Source: Perca fluviatilis (Eukaryota > Chordata > Actinopteri > Perciformes > Percidae). From it: DNA of 64,000 bases. A program made the translations under genes and the position numbers. The notes beneath the pieces are model-generated. The model saw only the letters and a program-made list of their open reading frames with translations. It was not told the DNA's origin and did no database searches. Shown piece by piece: positions 61,426 to 64,000 of the stretch. The first letter of the stretch is position 1; each line of letters begins with the position of its first letter. The stretch covers positions 28,654,215-28,718,214 of the forward strand of contig NC_053127.1 of the NCBI RefSeq assembly GCF_010015445.1, read 5' to 3'.

Positions 61426-63559
61426 CAGCCCTAGTGTACATATCCCATTAGTCCCAATAACAAGGGTAACACACAAGAACACAAACACAGACAAGCAGGG
61501 TCCTCTGTTCTTTCAGCCGGAGCTTGTCATTAAGCTGGCTGCTCCTGTAGTTACTGCAGGAAAATGGCAGGGAAGAAAAACTCCTCACCCTGCGCTCCAG
61601 TGCTCTGCTGGATCTCAGCTCGCTGCCATGTCACCAGCCACAGGAAAGTATCCCTGGGAAAAAATAACTACATGTTTTTATTAATGCTGCAGCTTGGATC
61701 GCAGTCTGGAACTTACAGTAACTGACTGCACATCTCACTACTGTTTTGATTTTAGTACAGAAGCAAGCACCTTTCTCTAGTCTTATTATAACCATATGTG
61801 TTTGCTTATAATATGAACTGGTAATGTGCAAAAGATGATGTTCCAGTGCACTCTTGCCAGCCCGCTTGGAATTTGTAGCAGCGTGTAATGCTCCCCAGCT
61901 GCAACTCTCCCACTCAGCAGGTAGTAGAGAGTTGTGCTGCAGCTGCAGCAGCGGCGACAGGCTATCAAGCTCTCAGAGTAGCTGAACGATTGAATAAAAG
62001 AAAAGGAGTTTAAGTTGGCATTAGGTTGCGCTTGATGGCAGCTTCTGCAGGAATAAGCTGCTGAGCTTGACAGAAACAGGCGAGAGAGAGTGCTGCACGG
62101 GTATTTCCCAGGCTGCATGTGGCATTTATCAAACAGCACTGGTAATCCAACACTGGTGAAATCTGAACGGAGGAGTTCCGGAGAGGGAATTAGCGGTGAT
62201 CAGAAATTTCAGGAATGCAGAAATGTTGGGGGCGTCAAAAAAAAAAGGGGAATCCAGGAGGCAGAGATGTGATGTATTAGAATGTCTGAGTTAAGACGCA
62301 TTGGTCAGCTCCGGTGTCCTACTCAAACCAAAGTTATGTGTCACACCCTCCACAGGCAGTCCCATTAATCATTAGAGGAAGAAGAAATAAAGCTTCCACT
62401 CCCTCTGCTACTGCACACCTGACAGAAAACACAACACACTGTTGCCACAGTGCACTGGTCACCACTGATTAGTTGGTGATGACATGATGGCGTGGCATGT
62501 CTTTTCTTTGCAGACTATTCCAGTCAGTAGCACGATCAAGTTAATAAAATATAGGCTATGTAACATCGTATCCCAGCCCTTGTAGTAATGAATGTTGATG
62601 TTCTCTCTTTCTCATTCTATCTGAATATTATAGTGAGAGTAAATTGCTCTGCTCTATATGGATACACATATATGGAGCCTATTATGAGACCCAGAACTCC
62701 AGTAAACAGCTTTTGATTTAATGCTTTGTTAAATAGAATACACCAGAGACGGTGCAAACCTCCAGGCTGCATGCTCTTGAACAAATGCATGCTGTCCACA
62801 GCAGTAAACTTACCATGCCATTTTAACCTCTGTAATACTAGAATTGCACATTTGCTTTGTACTAGAGCAGTTGTCAAACGTAATACCATACTAAACATGA
62901 ATAATCCTAAATATAATACTCAACAATCTTGCAGAGAGAGAGAGAGAGAGAGCTGCTATACCAAAGATTTAAAAACAATATTTAAATTGCACACTAATAA
63001 TAAGCTTCCACGTAGGGAGTTTAGGACATTATTAAACTGATACACAGTTTCTTCCTTCTTGGAAACAATGAGGATTCTTCTACCTGGAAATTCATGGAGC
63101 GTTGCGTCACATGTCTTCACAGTGAAAGAATTCAGGTACGTTTCCGTGTGTACAAACGTGCACGTGAATCAGTTCGAATCAGGACACCTGTGGCTGTCGT
63201 AGGCTCTAATACCACAAGTGGATTGGCCTTCTCATTCCATTAGAAGTGATCAGGATTTTTTTTACATTTTTTTTTTATTTATAAAGGGCTTCTTCTTATA
63301 TTTGACGTCACTTATTGGCTGGAGAGTTGGAACACATAAGCACCTGCTCACAGGACTGGCTAGTGCTCCAGGTTCCTAGAATAAAATCTGGGATCTGGGA
63401 AAGACTGTTTTAGATTCTTTGCACCATACATTTGGAGTGAATTGCAGTTTACTTTGAAGCTTGATACTCTTGTTTCAATGGTTCAGTTCAGAAATCTAGT
63501 CAAAATCCTGATTGATTTTAGCTGTGACTTTTTTTTAATGCTATTATTGTAATTATCGC

Positions 63560-63690
63560 GATTGACATTGTACTGTACATTTTAAGCAGTTTGTTTTGTG
63601 TTTTATTGATAGAATTATGTACTCAGGTCTCTCTTGAAAATGAGATCTCGATCACAATGGCACTTCCCTGTTTAAATAAAGGTGTATATG
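63560..63690 (+). mobile_element. LINE-type 3' tail
   Basis: Sequence CAGGTCTCTCTTGAAAATGA, then a CAATGGCACTTCC block and TAAATAAAGGT, resembles the 3' end of common fish non-LTR retrotransposons. Only the tail is present. Confidence 0.5.
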
Positions 63691-64000
63691 TAAGTGCCAA
63701 AAAGTTTCTCCTTTAGATTTAGATCTGACGTGCATTCATTATGAAAGTTTCCCCCATGTGAAGAAAAAGCTCCAACAGAACAGTTTTGCCACAGATTTAG
63801 TGTGTGCGGTGTTGTCAAAGATGTGTCAGCCAGCGGCACACGCCAAATACACTGAAGTGGCAGTCCAATATCATGGACAGATTCATTCATTCTGTGTCTT
63901 TTGATCAGTTTTCTAAAATTGCATCCATGCATCCCTGTTATCTGCTGCAGAGTGGAATGTTAATGTAACAGACTACATGGTATTATGTTCCTTTACTGAG

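Overview
This is teleost fish DNA, probably from a spiny-rayed (acanthomorph) fish. The evidence is vertebrate spliced genes, many long (CA/GT)n microsatellites, and typical fish transposons (Tc1, hAT, Harbinger, TTAA-flanked and LINE remnants). No species can be named from the sequence alone.

Three protein-coding genes can be read exon by exon, in the order of the human 17p13 block UBE2G1-SPNS3-SPNS2. (1) ube2g1, minus strand, is complete: five coding exons between 9669 and 3428 give a 170-residue ubiquitin-conjugating enzyme with its active-site cysteine. (2) spns3, plus strand, has twelve coding exons between 16974 and 22527 and encodes a major-facilitator transporter of the Spinster family. 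Exon 7 carries an 18-base A run that shifts the reading frame. (3) spns2, plus strand, is represented only by its first two coding exons (35573-35804 and 56045-56110), separated by a 20.2 kb intron. The window ends in intron 2, so the rest of the gene lies beyond base 64000.

Layout: 1-3.4 kb is 3' flank of ube2g1 with a hAT-type insertion; 3.4-9.7 kb is ube2g1, with a dead Tc1 element in intron 1 and a Tc1 scrap in intron 3; 9.7-16.9 kb is the divergent ube2g1/spns3 spacer, holding a TTAA-flanked element with a 46-bp minisatellite, a LINE 3' end and a TA-flanked inverted-repeat element; 17-22.5 kb is spns3; 22.5-35.5 kb is the spns3/spns2 spacer, holding a tandem duplication, a second TTAA element with a nested Harbinger-like insertion, and an L2-like LINE end; 35.5-64 kb is the 5' part of spns2, almost all intron.

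spns2 and spns3 are tandem paralogues with the same early exon structure (both exon 2s are 66 bp and in the same phase). Spns2 is the known sphingosine-1-phosphate exporter; Spns3 is much less understood. Ube2g1 acts in ubiquitin transfer and has no evident functional tie to its neighbours beyond conserved gene order. I found no convincing novel biological system. The observations most worth checking are the broken spns3 exon 7, a spns3 tandem acceptor in which one choice creates a stop codon, and the higher-order structure of the 46-bp minisatellite.
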